From positions 50,788,443 through 50,852,442 of the forward strand of contig CM037777.1 of NCBI GenBank assembly GCA_021229015.1: DNA of 64,000 bases. Reading direction: 5' to 3'. The notes below the pieces were generated by a model. It worked only from the letters and a program-made list of their open reading frames with translations, did no database searches and was not told where the DNA came from. Made by a program: the position numbers and the translations under genes. This document shows, piece by piece, positions 23,265 through 35,352 of the stretch. Source of the DNA: Solen grandis (Eukaryota > Mollusca > Bivalvia > Adapedonta > Solenidae). Within the stretch, counting starts at the first letter, position 1, and the number at the start of each line of letters is the position of its first letter.

Positions 23265-23639
23265 ATGTAGTTGCTATATAAAATACGACTGCATTTAGTA
23301 AAATTATGAAAAATAAAAAGGGAGATATTTTTACATCAATGGTGCATAGATAGCACAGTGGTAATGCACTTTGTTTCTATCCAATGTGCCCCGTGATTAA
23401 TTCCCGATGCATTTGCTCTTTCAGACACGTGGGCTGTTGACGGGTTTTGAAGTTCTCTCTCCATGATAATGACTGCATACACCATTAGGAGTGATTTACA
23501 TAGCTTTTGAGAATTGCAGTCAATGTAAAATATTTATCACTGTATACGTACTTATATAACTGTATGTTTTCTCATTTTTAGTTTTTGATTCTAAAAATGT
23601 TGATGATTGTTTACATGTAGCTCATATTGTCGTTGTCAG

Positions 23640-23721
23640 GAAAATGAGCAAAGACGGCTTCAAGAAGAGAAGGCGGAAAAAAGGCGAAAGGCGCAGGCGG
23701 AAAGAAAAGCTCACCCGAAAG
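23640..23721 (+). CDS. FHDC1: FHDC1-like formin, exon 8 (basic post-FH2 helix); last exon found
   Basis: The acceptor CGTTGTCAG is followed by 27 codons plus one base (phase 1) to a GTAGGC donor. The product ENEQRRLQEEKAEKRRKAQA followed by ERK is a charged helix like the end of FH2 in FHDC1 (DNHDREAQE...) and INF2 (ENKDRKEQAAKAERR). A donor with phase 1 means that more coding sequence must follow; vertebrate FHDC1 has a long C-terminal tail. No such exon was recognised between here and the N gap, nor beyond it. Confidence 0.85.
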
Positions 23722-24069
23722 GTAGGCTTATTCTGAGTGTCACCTTCTTTTATTCAGACATTGAACCTATTGAACCTCTTGCACGGAAAATCTGGTCAAA
23801 GTTTTGTAGGAGGCCCGTAGGTGGACAGGTATTACCGTTTCCCCGCCCCCTCCCCAACCCCTTGACCTTAATACTCGTATGTCACGCACTGCAGATGTTT
23901 TAAAAATAACTTCATACAAATGTATAGCTTGTTAAAATGATATGCAGGCGAATGACTCAATTCCGAAGGTCAAGTGTGGGTACATCGTCTGAACAAACGT
24001 TCACTCAATTGCTTTGTTTCTTAAAGCAGCTCGTTCCCAGATGGCCATTGACTAAGAATTTGATTTTTA
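23722..24069 (+). other. sequence after the last formin exon found
   Basis: Presumed start of formin intron 8. Contains C-rich and mixed sequence (23840-23870) but no exon or repeat that I recognise before the satellite-bearing element. Confidence 0.5.
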
Positions 24070-24270
24070 GCTCACCTGAGCACAACGTGCTCATGGTGAG
24101 CTTTTGTGATCGCCTTTTGTCCGTCGTCCGTCCGTCGTCAACAATTTCTTTAAACAACATCTCTTTCTAAACTACTCACTGGATTTTGATAAAACTTCAC
24201 AGGAGTGTTCATTGCTGGGCCCTTTACCAAAGTTGTTAAATTATTTTGATTGGTCAAAAATCTAGGTCAC
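24070..24270 (+). mobile_element. hairpin terminus of the element that carries the satellite array
   Basis: AGCTCACCTGAGCAC and GTGCTCATGGTGAGCT form a stem with one mismatch around AAC. Then comes TTTTGTCCGTCGTCCGTCCG and a first, diverged core (CTACTCACTGGATTTTGATA ... CCTTTACCAAAGTTGTTAAA). The same terminus in reverse ends the element at 39705-40398, so this is a mobile family; the satellite monomers follow directly. Confidence 0.7.
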
Positions 24271-24299
24271 AGGAGATAAAAATAGATTTTAAAAATGAA

Positions 24300-27200
24300 A
24301 ATTTTAAAAAATATTCTTCTCCGAAATCGCAAGGCCTAGCCTTTTGATTTTTGGTATGTAACATGATCTTATGACTCTCTACCAAGATGGGTCAAATTAT
24401 AACCCTGGGGTCAAAATTGACTCCGCCCCAGGGGTCACTTGATTAAGCATAGGGTTATATAGAAAAAAACTTGAAAAATCTTCTTCTCAGAAACCACAAG
24501 ACATAGAGTTAAGATATTTGGTTTGTAGCATTGTCTAGTAAATCTCTACCAAGTTTGTTCAAATCAAGACCCTGGGGTCAAATTTGGCCCCGCCAAGGGG
24601 TCACCTGATTTTACATACGCTAATATAGAAAAAAAAACTTGAAAAATCTTCTTCTCAGAAACCACAAGACATAGAGTTAAGATATTTGGTTTGTAGCATT
24701 GTCTAGTAGATCTCTACCAAGTTTGTTCAAATCATGACCCTGGGGTCAAATTTGGCCCCGCCAAGGGGTCACCTGATTTTACATACGCTAATATAGAAAA
24801 AAACTTGAAAAATCTTCTTCTCAGAAACCACAAGGCCTGGAGTTTAGATATTTGGTATGTAGCATTGTCTAGTGGGTCTCTACCAAATTTGTACAAATCA
24901 TGACCTTTGGGTCAAATTTAGCCCCACCATAGGGGTCACCCGAATTTTACATAGCCTAATATTGGAGAAAAAAAACTTGAAAAATCTTCTTCTCAGAAAC
25001 CACAAGACATAGAGTTAAGATATTTGGTTTGTAGCATTTTCTAGTAGATCTCTACCAAGTTTGTTCAAATCATGACCCTGGGGTCAAATTTGGCCCCGCC
25101 AAGGGGTCACCTGATTTTACATACGCTAATATAGAAAAAAAACTTGAAAAATCTTCTTCTCAGAAACCACAAGACATAGAGTTAAGATATTTGGTTTGTA
25201 GCATTGTCTAGTAGATCTCTACCAAGTTTGTTCAAATCATGACCCTGGGGTCAAATTTGGCCCCCGCCAAGGGGTCACCTGATTTTACATACGCTAATAT
25301 AGAAAAAAAAATTGAAAAATCTTCTTCTCAGAAACCACAAGGCCTGGAGTTTAGATATTTGGTATGTAGCATTGTCTAGTGGGTCTCTACCAAATTTGTA
25401 CAAATCATGACCTTTGGGTTAAATTTAGTCCCACCATAGGGGTCACTCAATTTTACATAGGCTAATATTGGAGAAAAAAAACTTGAAAAATCTTCTTCTC
25501 AGAAACCACAAGACATAGAGTTCAGATATTTGGTTTGTAGCATTGTCTAGTAGATCTCTACCAAGTTTGTTCAAATCATGACCATAGGGTCAAAATTGGC
25601 CCAGCCCAATGGGTCACTTGATTAAACATAGGGTTATATAGAAAAATCTTCTTCTCAGAAACCACAAAGCCTGGGGTTAAGATATTTGGTATGTAGCATT
25701 GTCTAGTGGTCTCTACCAAATTTGTACAAATCATGACCTTTGGGTCAAAATTTAGCCCCACCATAGGGTCACCCAATTTTAACATAGGCTAATATTGAAA
25801 AAAAAACTTGAAAAATCTTCTTCTCAGAAACCACAAGACATAGAGTTTCAGATATTTGGTTTGTAGCATTGTCTAGTAGATCTCTACCAAGTTTGTTCAA
25901 ATCATGGACCATAGGGTCAAAATTGGCCCAGCCCAATGGGTCACTTGATTAAACATAGGGTTATATAGAAAAATCTTCTTCTCAGAAACCACAAAGCCTG
26001 GGGTTTAGATATTTGGTTTGCAGCATTGTCTAGTAGATCACTACCACGTTTGTTCAAATCATGGCCCTGGGGTCAAATTTGGCCCCGCCATAGGGGTCAC
26101 CCAATTTTACATAGGCTAATATAGAAAAAAGACTTGAAAAATCTTCTTCTCAGAAACCACAAGGCCTGGAGTTTAGATATTTGGTATGTAGCATTGTCTT
26201 CTGGGTCTCTACCACGTTTTTACAAACCATGACCATTGGGTCAAATTTCGCCCCACCAAAGGGGTCCCTGATTTTACATACGCTAATATAGAAAAAAAAC
26301 TTGAAAAATCTTCTTCTCAGAAACCACAAGACATAGAGTTAAGATATTTGGTTTGTAGCATTGTCTAGTAGATCTCTACCAAGTTTGTTCAAATCATGAC
26401 CCTGGGGTCAAATTTGGCCCCGCCAAGGGGTCACCTGATTTTACATACGCTAATATAGAAAAAAAACTTGAAAATCTTCTTCTCAGAAACCACAAGCTGA
26501 AGTTTAAGATATTTGGTATGTAGCATTGTCTGTGGGTCTCTACCACATTTGTTACAAATCATGACCTTGGGTCAAATTTGCCCCACCAAAGGGGTCACCT
26601 GATTTTACATACGCTAATTAGAAAAAAAACTTGAAAAATCTTCTTCTCAGAAACCACAAGCTAGAGTTAGATATTTGGTTTGTAGCATTGTCTGTGTCTC
26701 TACCAGTTTTTCAAACATGACCTGGGTCAAATTTGGCCCCCCAAGGGGTCCCTGATTTTACATACGCTAATATAGAAAAAAAACTTGAAAAATCTTCTTC
26801 TCGAAACCACAAGCTGAGTTAGATATTTGGTTGTAGCATTGTCTAGTGTCTCTACCAAATTTGTCAAATCATGACCTGGTCAAATTTGCCCCCAAGGGTC
26901 ACCATTTTACATAGGCTAATATGAAAAAAAACTTGAAAAATCTTCTCTCGAAACCACAAGCCTGGAGTTAGATATTTGGTTGTAGCATTGTCTAGTGTCT
27001 CTACCAAATTTGTCAAATCATGACCTTTAGGTCAAATTGCCCCCCATGGGTCACCATTTAACATAGGTATATTGAAAAGAAAATCTTCTTCTCAGAAACC
27101 ACAAGCTGGTTAGATATTTGGTTGAGCATTGTCTAGTAGATCCTACCAGTTTGTTCAAATCATGCCTGGGGTCAAAATTGGCCCGCCAAGGGTCACTTGA

Positions 27201-29612
27201 TTAACATAGGTTAATATAGAAAAACATCTTCTTCTCAGAAACCACAAGCCTGGGTTTAGATATTTGGTTGAGCATTGTCTCTGTATCACTACCACGTTGT
27301 TACAAATCCATGGCCCATGGGTCAAATTTGCCCCGCCAAGGGGTCACCTGATTTTACATAGCTAATATAGAAAAAACTTGAAAACTCTTCTCAGAAACCA
27401 CAAGGCCTGGAGTTTAGATATTTGGTATGTAGCATTGTCTCTGGGTCTCTACCATTTTTACAAACCATGACCTTGGGTCAAATTTGCCCCACCAAAGGGG
27501 TCACCGAATTTTACATAGCTAATATAGGAAAAAAATTGAAAACTCTTCTCAGAAACACAAGGCCTGGAGTTAGATATTTGGTATGTAGCATTTGTCTAGT
27601 GGGTCTCTACCAATTTGTACAAATCATGACCTTTGGGTCAAATTTAGCCCCCACAAGGGTCACCCGAATTTTACATAGCCTAATATTAGAAAAAAAAATT
27701 GAAAAATCTTCTTCTCAGAAACCACAAGACATAGAGTTAAGATATTTGGTTTGTAGCATTTTCTAGTAGATCTCTACCAAGTTTGTTCAAATCATGACCC
27801 TGGGGTCAAATTTGGCCCCGCCAAGGGGTCACCTGATTTTACATACGCTAATATAGAAAAAAAAACTTGAAAAATCTTCTTCTCAGAAACCACAAGACTG
27901 AGTTAAGATATTTGTTGTAGATTGTTAGTAGATCTCTACAAGTTGTTCAATATGACTGGTCAAATTTCCGAAGGTCTGTATTTTCATACCTAATTGAAAA
28001 AAAATTGAAAATCTCTTTCAGAAACACAGGCTGAGTTTAGATATTTGGTATGTAGCATTGTCTAGTGGGTCTCTACCAAATTTGTCAAATCATGACCTTT
28101 GGTTAAATTTAGTCCCACATAGGGTCATCAATTTACTAGGCTATATTGGAGAAAAAAACTTGAAAAATCTTCTTCTCAGAAACCACAAGACATAGAGTTC
28201 AGATATTTGGTTTGTAGCATTGTCTAGTAGATCTCTACCAAGTTTGTTCAAATCATGACCATAGGGTCAAAATTGGCCCAGCCCAATGGGTCACTTGATT
28301 AAACATAGGGTTATATAGAAAAATCTTCTTCTCAGAAACCACAAAGCCTGGGGTTTAGATATTTGGTTTGCAGCATTGTCTAGTAGATCACTACCACGTT
28401 TGTTCAAATCATGGCCCTGGGGTCAAATTTGGCCCCGCTATAGGGGTCACCTGATTTTACATAAGCTAATATAGAAAAAAGACTTGAAAAATCTTCTTCT
28501 CAGAAACCACAAGGCCTGGAGTTAAGATATTTGGTATGTAGCATTGTCTTCTGGGTCTCTACCACGTTTTTACAAACCATGACCATTGGGTCAAATTTCG
28601 CCCCACCAAAGGGGTCCCTGATTTTACATACGCTAATATAGAAAAAAAAACTTGAAAAATCTTCTTCTCAGAAACCACAAGACATAGAGTTAAGATATTT
28701 GGTTTGTAGCATTGTCTAGTAGATCTCTACCAAGTTTGTTCAAATCATGACTCTGGGGTCAAATTTGGCCCCGCCAAGGGGTCACCTGATTTTACATACG
28801 CTAATATAGAAAAAAAAACTTGAAAAATCTTCTTCTCAGAAACCACAAGACATAATGTTAAGATATTTGGTATGTAGCATTGTCTAGTGGGTCTCTACCA
28901 AATTTGTACAAATCATGACCTTTGGGTCAAATTTAGCCCCACCATAGGGGTCACCCAATTTTACATAGGCTAATATTGGAAAAAAAAACTTGAAAAATCT
29001 TCTTCTCAGAAACCACAAGACATAGAGTTCAGATATTTGGTTTGTAGCATTGTCTAGTAGATCTCTACCAAGTTTGTTCAAATCATGACCATAGGGTCAA
29101 AATTGGCCCAGCCCAATGGGTCACTTGATTAAACATAGGGTTATATAGAAAAATCTTCTTCTCAGAAACCACAAAGCATAGAGTTAAGATATTTGGTTTG
29201 TAGCATTGTCTAGTAGATCTCTACCAAGTTTGTTCAAATCATGACCCTGGGGTCAAATTTGGCCCCGCCAAGGGGTCACCTGATTTTACATACGCTAATA
29301 TAGAAAAAAAACTTGAAAAATCTTCTTCTCAGAAACCACAAGGCCTGGAGTTTAGATATTTGGTATGTAGCATTGTCTAGTGGGTCTCTACCAAATTTGT
29401 ACAAATCATGACCTTTAGGTCAAATTTAGCCCCACCATAGGGGTCACCCAATTTTACATAGGCTAATATTGGAAAAAAAAACTTGAAAAATCTTCTTCTC
29501 AGAAACCACAAGACATAGAGTTCAGATATTTGGTTTGTAGCATTGTCTAGTAGATCTCTACCAAGTTTGTTCAAATCATGACCATAGGGTCAAAATTGGC
29601 CCAGCCCAATGG
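24300..29612 (+). repeat. satellite array of about 168-base monomers
   Basis: About 30 tandem monomers, each with the constant block CTTCTTCTCAGAAACCACAA and a period of about 167-170 bases early in the array. Three types alternate. Type A has GACATAGAGTTAAGATATTT and CTAGTAGATCTC. Type B has GGCCTGGAGTTTAGATATTT and CTAGTGGGTCTC. Type C is type A-like but has GGCCCAGCCCAATGGGTCAC and a shortened GGTTATATAGAAAAATC junction. Early order reads A, A, B, A, A, B. The array runs into the N gap, so its true length is unknown. Short frames over it are repeats, not genes. Confidence 0.95.
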
Positions 29613-29712
29613 NNNNNNNNNNNNNNNNNNNNNNNNNNNNNNNNNNNNNNNNNNNNNNNNNNNNNNNNNNNNNNNNNNNNNNNNNNNNNNNNNNNNNNNN
29701 NNNNNNNNNNNN
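29613..29712. other. assembly gap (100 N)
   Basis: Exactly 100 N, a common placeholder for a scaffold gap of unknown size. It interrupts the satellite on its left; the sequence on its right (from 29713) is not satellite. Confidence 0.98.
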
Positions 29713-30059
29713 GTGGGTGCTGGGAGTGTCCAAACACTGATGATCATTTTATAGAGGCTTCAACTAAACACAGATAAGTCAGTTCAATATATATCTCCAA
29801 CACACCCCTAATAATCCAACTGCCCCTTGAAATGACAAAAGTTCCACTCAAGAACCTTAAGCCTGCTTTCTGAATGCAATTTGGTTTACAAATTTTTCTG
29901 TAGAATCAGCCCATGGCAGATCAGGTGGGAAAAAGGAGTCACCTAAAGCAATCAGATGCGAAAGCTATTTGTGTGACAATGCAGTAATTTTTTTTTTCAA
30001 CTCTAATACAACCAGCTGCATCTTTCTCTCTATACAGAAAGAAGAAAAACAAGCTACAT

Positions 30060-30300
30060 TTGACTGAACGCCAGGTCCCCTTGGGGGGGGGAGGGCTTAG
30101 ACCATGGGGGTCAAGGGGTCATTTGAAGGTCAAGGTCACCTGGCAGGTTGAGCTCACCCCCTGTTGAGTTTGGAGGCTTCAGGTGGAAGGACTTCAATGT
30201 TATGGTCAAGGTTAAGGTTTTTTGACAGACAGACATCCCAAAAACAATATACCCCAATCTATCGATCCAGGGGCATAAAAACAGTGTGTCCACAGGTTGC
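30060..30300 (+). repeat. tandem-core element fragment with CAGACAGACA end
   Basis: GGTCAAGGGGTCATTTGAAG and GTCAAGGTCACCTGGCAGG are followed by TTTTGACAGACAGACATCCC, AACAATATACCCC and CCAGGGGCATAAAA. This is the layout of other hairpin-ended elements in the window (compare 45639-45915). Confidence 0.45.
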
Positions 30301-30471
30301 AGGGTGCAAGTGGTATGTTATAATTTCTTACATTTCATCCATGAAAATATGTTGATGACGTAACATTGTAATTGAAGGATATCATTTACAATAATGTAAA
30401 ATAGCTGAAATACCACTTGATGTTCATTTTGCAAGTTAAAGGGGGCATTTATTACATTGATTAAAAAGAAA

Positions 30472-30713
30472 TTAACCCTTTCCCTCATATAGACTCATTT
30501 TGATGCCCTCAGTAGGTATCACATAAAGCCTGATCTGCAGAAAACCACAGTTAAACCTTACCAAATTTAATTACAAAATCCTCATTTCCAGACCACTGAG
30601 GAGCAGCGAACAGCATAAAACCTGATCAGCCTGCAAGTTACTCGCAGGCTGATCTGGTTTTATGCTGTTCACATAGGTCTTTTCATGGTGTCCTCTATGA
30701 AGGAAAGGGTTAA
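30472..30713 (+). mobile_element. TTAA-flanked hairpin MITE, copy 1
   Basis: Bounded by TTAA on both sides, with terminal inverted repeats CCCTTTCCCTCATA and TATGAAGGAAAGGG. The centre holds AACAGCATAAAACCTGATCA and its complement around a short loop, giving a stem of roughly 30 base pairs. TTAA target duplication plus a CCC... terminus is the signature of piggyBac-type transposition; with no coding capacity it is a non-autonomous member (inference). Eight near-complete or internally deleted copies lie in this window, in both orientations. Confidence 0.9.
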
Positions 30714-30896
30714 GGATAAAAAATGTATGTAAAGATTATGTCAACATCACATAATATACAAATGTCTTTCTTCATTAATTTTCTTCAAATTGTATATTTT
30801 GGGATAAAATGAATATCAGGCTGTAGGTTTTGCGTTTCAAGTAAAAAGAATAGGTGAATAATAACTTACATTGGGTCAGAATCAAAATAATTAATG

Positions 30897-31021
30897 TCTG
30901 TGTTTTATTGTGTATTTAACCACAGGTTTCTCGATCATATTACTCAGCCTTCGCCTTCTTCAGACTGATAATATATGCACCTGAATTGGAAACTGTGGTT
31001 AAATACACAACAAAATACAGA
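30897..31021. repeat. short inverted repeat, arms about 33 bases
   Basis: The left arm (30897-30930, TCTGTGTTTTATTGTGTATT ...) is complementary with few mismatches to the right arm (30989-31021, ... AAATACACAACAAAATACAG A). It lies between two oppositely oriented MITE copies. Confidence 0.8.
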
Positions 31022-31036
31022 TAGATAGATTATTTC

Positions 31037-31278
31037 TTAACCCTTTACCTCATAGAGGAAACCATGAAAAGACCTATGCGAACAACATAAAACCAATTCA
31101 GCCTGCGAGTAACTCGCAGGCTGATCAGGTTTTATGCTGTTCGCTGCTCCTCAGTGGTCTGGAAATGAGGATTTTGTAATTCAATTTGGTAAGGTTTAAC
31201 TGTGGTTTTCTGCAGATCAGGCTTTATGTGGTACCTATTGAGTACGTCAAAATGAGTCTATATGAGGGAAATGGTTAA
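31037..31278 (-). mobile_element. TTAA-flanked hairpin MITE, copy 2
   Basis: Reverse-oriented copy with TTAA at both ends (31037-31040 and 31275-31278). The central stem GCCTGCGAGTAACTCGCAGGC is intact. With copy 1 it forms an inverted pair about 320 bases apart. Confidence 0.9.
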
Positions 31279-31639
31279 CCAAAAATATCAAAGTGGTGGC
31301 CTTTTAATTATTTCCTCCATTCTAATAGCAAATTAATTTATGATCTCTTCAAAATTTACGCCGAACACGACTATATCATAAATCTGAGTAATGTTGAGTA
31401 CATGATAGACACTGTGCCGAAGAAATGCACAACAAACATAAACATGTCATAAATCTGTTACTGACACAGAAAACTGGAGACTTTCACGGAGATAGTTGAT
31501 CTGTCTATCAAAAGATAATGATTGCAACATACCAGGGTATACATTTACTTATAATTTACATGACATTATAATTATATCAAAGAATCTTGTTTACATAAGG
31601 CAGACGCAGCGACTTAATTTTGTTTCATTGCAATTCAAC

Positions 31640-31985
31640 ATTGCTTTGATAGTTTTTTAGTCACACAGAGACATCAAGCTCTTCAACATTACCAGTGGAG
31701 GATCAGGGAAGACCGTCGGTGACCTACGAAGAGTGTTTCAGATACAGAGGTCACCTGGGTAGAACCACCAACCTGCTGCTAGCCTCATATCAAAAATCAG
31801 GGATTCAAACCCACATCCCTGATAAATTGTATCAGTGACTGTTTAAATTCTGAACCCTTCACAGTATAAGAAATATCAAGGAAATTACCATTGTGAAAAG
31901 TAAAACCTAATCAGACTGCAAGTACCATGCACTCTGATCAGGTTTTATACACTGTTCCCTTCTCTGCATTATTTTGGGATCAAGC
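31640..31985. repeat. decayed SINE family B copy and MITE relic
   Basis: TGGGTAGAACCACCAACCTG and GGGATTCAAACCC match family B (minus orientation) up to about 31830. Then AAACCTAATCAGACTGCAAG and CTCTGATCAGGTTTTATACA preserve the core of the MITE hairpin at 31905-31960. Confidence 0.55.
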
Positions 31986-32714
31986 TCGAAATTCCACCAA
32001 CGTATAATCAAACTTAATACTGAGTAATACCTTGATACAAATAGACTAATCTAATCATTCCTTATAATTTCCTAAGAAAATATCCAAGTATACGTATTTT
32101 GTTTTTAAGTATATATTGATATTTATCAAGGTAATAATTTATACCAATTTAATCATGTATTTGAATATTTCGTAAGACAGAAATGGTGGAACACGTTCCT
32201 ATCTGATTTAGTATAACTTAGCACTTAGTATTTATTGGTTGAATTAAAGCCATGTTGGTAAATGTAAGAACAGTTAACTGTTGAGAGTGGAATTTGTTTT
32301 CTGACCGGATTTTACTTTGTTATACCGTGGATGAAAATGTGTGAATCTGAGAGACAAAAGGTTAACTAGAGGACATCTTACTCAAACTATCTGACTAAAG
32401 ACAACTCCAGAGTGACTAATCTCACAAGTGTAACAGATCAGGTGTCTTAAGATTAAAGATTGAACTATCAAACTATTAATGAAGTAAGGTTAGCCAACAT
32501 ACTACCTGGGTTGTACACTTGGCAAATTTTAAAAAAATTCAATACAGTGCCAAACAGGGTTACCCTTGACAATACGCCAGCAAACCCCCGGAATCAAGTG
32601 ATTCAACAAAACCCTGTTGAAAATTTACAACTTTTTAATTGAATTTACACAAGTAGTATAAATAGCTTAGGCCATGGAAGCACCATAAATGTTTATATTA
32701 GCATATCAACTTGT

Positions 32715-32957
32715 TTAACCCTTTCCCTCATATAAGACTCATTTTGACGCACTCAATAGGTACCACATAAAGCCTGATCTGCAGAAAGCCAAACTCAATC
32801 CTTGCCAAATTTAATTGTAAAATCCTCATTACCAGACCACTGAGGAGCAGCAAACAGCATAAAACCTGATCAGCCTGCAAGTTACTCGCAGGCTGATCTG
32901 GTTTTATGCTGTTCGCATAGGTCTTTTCATGGTATCCTCTATGAGGGAAAGGGTTAA
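32715..32957 (+). mobile_element. TTAA-flanked hairpin MITE, copy 3
   Basis: TTAA at 32715-32718 and 32954-32957; termini CCCTTTCCCTCATA and TATGAGGGAAAGGG; central stem present with the same A-for-G change in one arm (GCCTGCAAG) as in copy 1. Confidence 0.9.
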
Positions 32958-35352
32958 TGTTAAGCTAAAACTTGATGCCTGATTACAGTTGTGCTAAATG
33001 TCAAAAGTATGATCCAAGGAATAGCAAATGATTTCCAGTGACATTCTAAATCTTTCCTATATAAATTTGAATAACATCAATTTTTGACCTTATTTCTAGA
33101 TAAAACAGAATTGAATTGAACTGGACAATTTTAATTCAAGGAAAACATAAATGAACAAATACAGCAATCATTTTACATTTCCTTCCTATCCCTCTCCAAT
33201 TTTCTTCACTTTTCATGTTCCAAAAATAGCTACTCAATTTTCTTTTCACTGATTTCATTCATGCCATATTTACTTCAATCAACACAATCGTTATCAAAAG
33301 AGACAACCACAGACTCAATACCGACATTCACATCATAAGATCCCATATAGCATTAATCCTTGTGATGCTTGGATCTCTCCACATAAATACCTACTTATTG
33401 GAGAGGAAAAAAGGTGTCAGCGAATGTTTTATTGAACATTTATATGTGTTTGCCTTTCATACATTGAATACATGTACCTTATTGATCTGTATAGAGTATT
33501 TTCTCTCCTTTTTTTCCTTTGAAAAGAATGAGCTCTGCAAAAAATGTTGGTGAACATTTTTAAACCAATTGAACAATAGTGTTTCAGAAAGTAAAATGGT
33601 ATTTTCTAATATTTGCGATAAAATTGAATAATATGATGCAAAAAGATATAATTATCATTACTTGATTTTTGTTGTACTTTTCTACCGTGTATGTTAAAAT
33701 ACTTTAATATCACTATGTCTCTATTTGCAATACACAAACATGGATTTGTATAGGATAGGGGGCATGTTAAAGGGTGTCTGCAACATTAGTTAACTTTCAG
33801 GCTTTTTTCATTGGGATGGGGAAGGGGCTATTATACCTTATTTTGAGGGGTATCGTAATTTAAGCAGTTTTCTTGAATTTGGAGACAGAAAATTCCTTGG
33901 GACTAGATAGCAATTTTAAGGAAAACTGCATGACTTTCAAAGAAATTTTCAGAGGTGAAGATGCCTATGATTGACCCTAGGTAAAAGAGGTAAGGACCAA
34001 TCAATCAATCTCTAATATGTAATCAGCTTGAAGAGAAACAATGTGACAATATTTAGCAACAGATAAAACAGCATATTGGCCAAGACAAAATAAAAAAAAT
34101 AAATATAACTATTATAATTGATTTTATTAAACTCAATAAATTATTTCAGTTTAAATTAAAAATGTTAACTTAATTCAAACAATTCAAAGTCTTTATACTC
34201 TGATTTAAATTACAATAATAAATCATTCTTGAACACTCATAAATATCAACTTGTTTGAATTGTTATTTTATTGCTGTCACCAGTAATAGTATCATGAATG
34301 AAAGTGAGTTATTTAATTAATAGTGGATAACTGCACTTTTAGATCAATGATTACCTGTGCGGCAATTGTTTAGATCATACCAATCTGACTGAATCATAAT
34401 TGGCCTGGGTAATATCAAACACCTGGATAATGGAACACTAGACTTGGGCTGACAGAAAGTGTGTCAATCATAGTAGAACCCAGGGAGAGTATCGACATCC
34501 AGTCATATTCATTATTGCATGACCGACAGTCCATGGCATGAATAATAGATCAGATTCTGTGACAGGAAGCTTGTCAGTGCCAGTACTCCCATCTGTCTAT
34601 ACAGTAGAGTACAAGGACACAGCCTAGAAATGGGTGGATAAATAGTTTCTTATATCCGGGTTTATTACCTCAGGCTTGATTGTGTATACACCCTTTTCAT
34701 GATCAGTCACCTAACAGTGAAACGCGTATGTCTTGATTTGTGCTGTGTGCAATTTTAAATCAATTTACCAGAACTGCGTTTCACAAATTGAGATTTTTCT
34801 CAGCTCAAAATTTTTAAGGTATACAGATGAACCTGGTGAACCTGTTTAAGTAGCCACCTGTACTAAACAGTCAACCTACATTGAGCAGTCAATTTTAATA
34901 TTACTAAACTGTAGCATTTTGTTACATAGTAAGACATCATTTAGCGATCACCTCTGTTAAGCAGCGACTTTTTCTTGTTCCCTTGACTGACTGCCTAAGA
35001 CAGGTTTTACTGTATAAAAACCCCTATATACAGATCTAAATATATATAAAAGAAATTCTGCAATTTATTAAGTATGCCGTTACTGAAATAAAATTTGAAA
35101 TTTTTCAATATTTGAACATTTAGGCAACAGAGAACTCAAGATTTTTACACAGGCAAAAATCTCAATTTGATCAAGGTTAACATGAACTATGATGATTTTT
35201 TTATGATATTTGGTTCTTATTAAAGGAGGCTTGGTGCTTTAATGCATGGGGTGCATGTTTACTAGAGAGACTATGGTATACAACCATAGTAAAGACCAGT
35301 CCTAGTAGCACCATGGTGCATCTGAAGGTTGCAAGTTTAATCCAAGCTCAGG

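Larger units (their letters stand above)
21767..23639 (+). other. FHDC1: formin intron 7
   Basis: Contains the (CA)n and (TC)n runs listed separately and a weak SINE family B relic at about 22725-22860 (GTCCGTGGTCTAGTG, then GTGAGAAAGCCTTCCAGTTG). Around 23350 GATAGCACAGTGGTAATGCAC resembles a box A. No exon seen. Confidence 0.65.

Noticed and set aside
27422..27766. A 114-codon open frame and several shorter ones within the satellite.
   Set aside because: They consist of translated monomers and break where base counts change; no independent coding signal.
24300..29612. CRISPR-like regular repeats.
   Set aside because: The units are contiguous 168-base monomers without unique spacers, in a eukaryotic context; this is satellite DNA.
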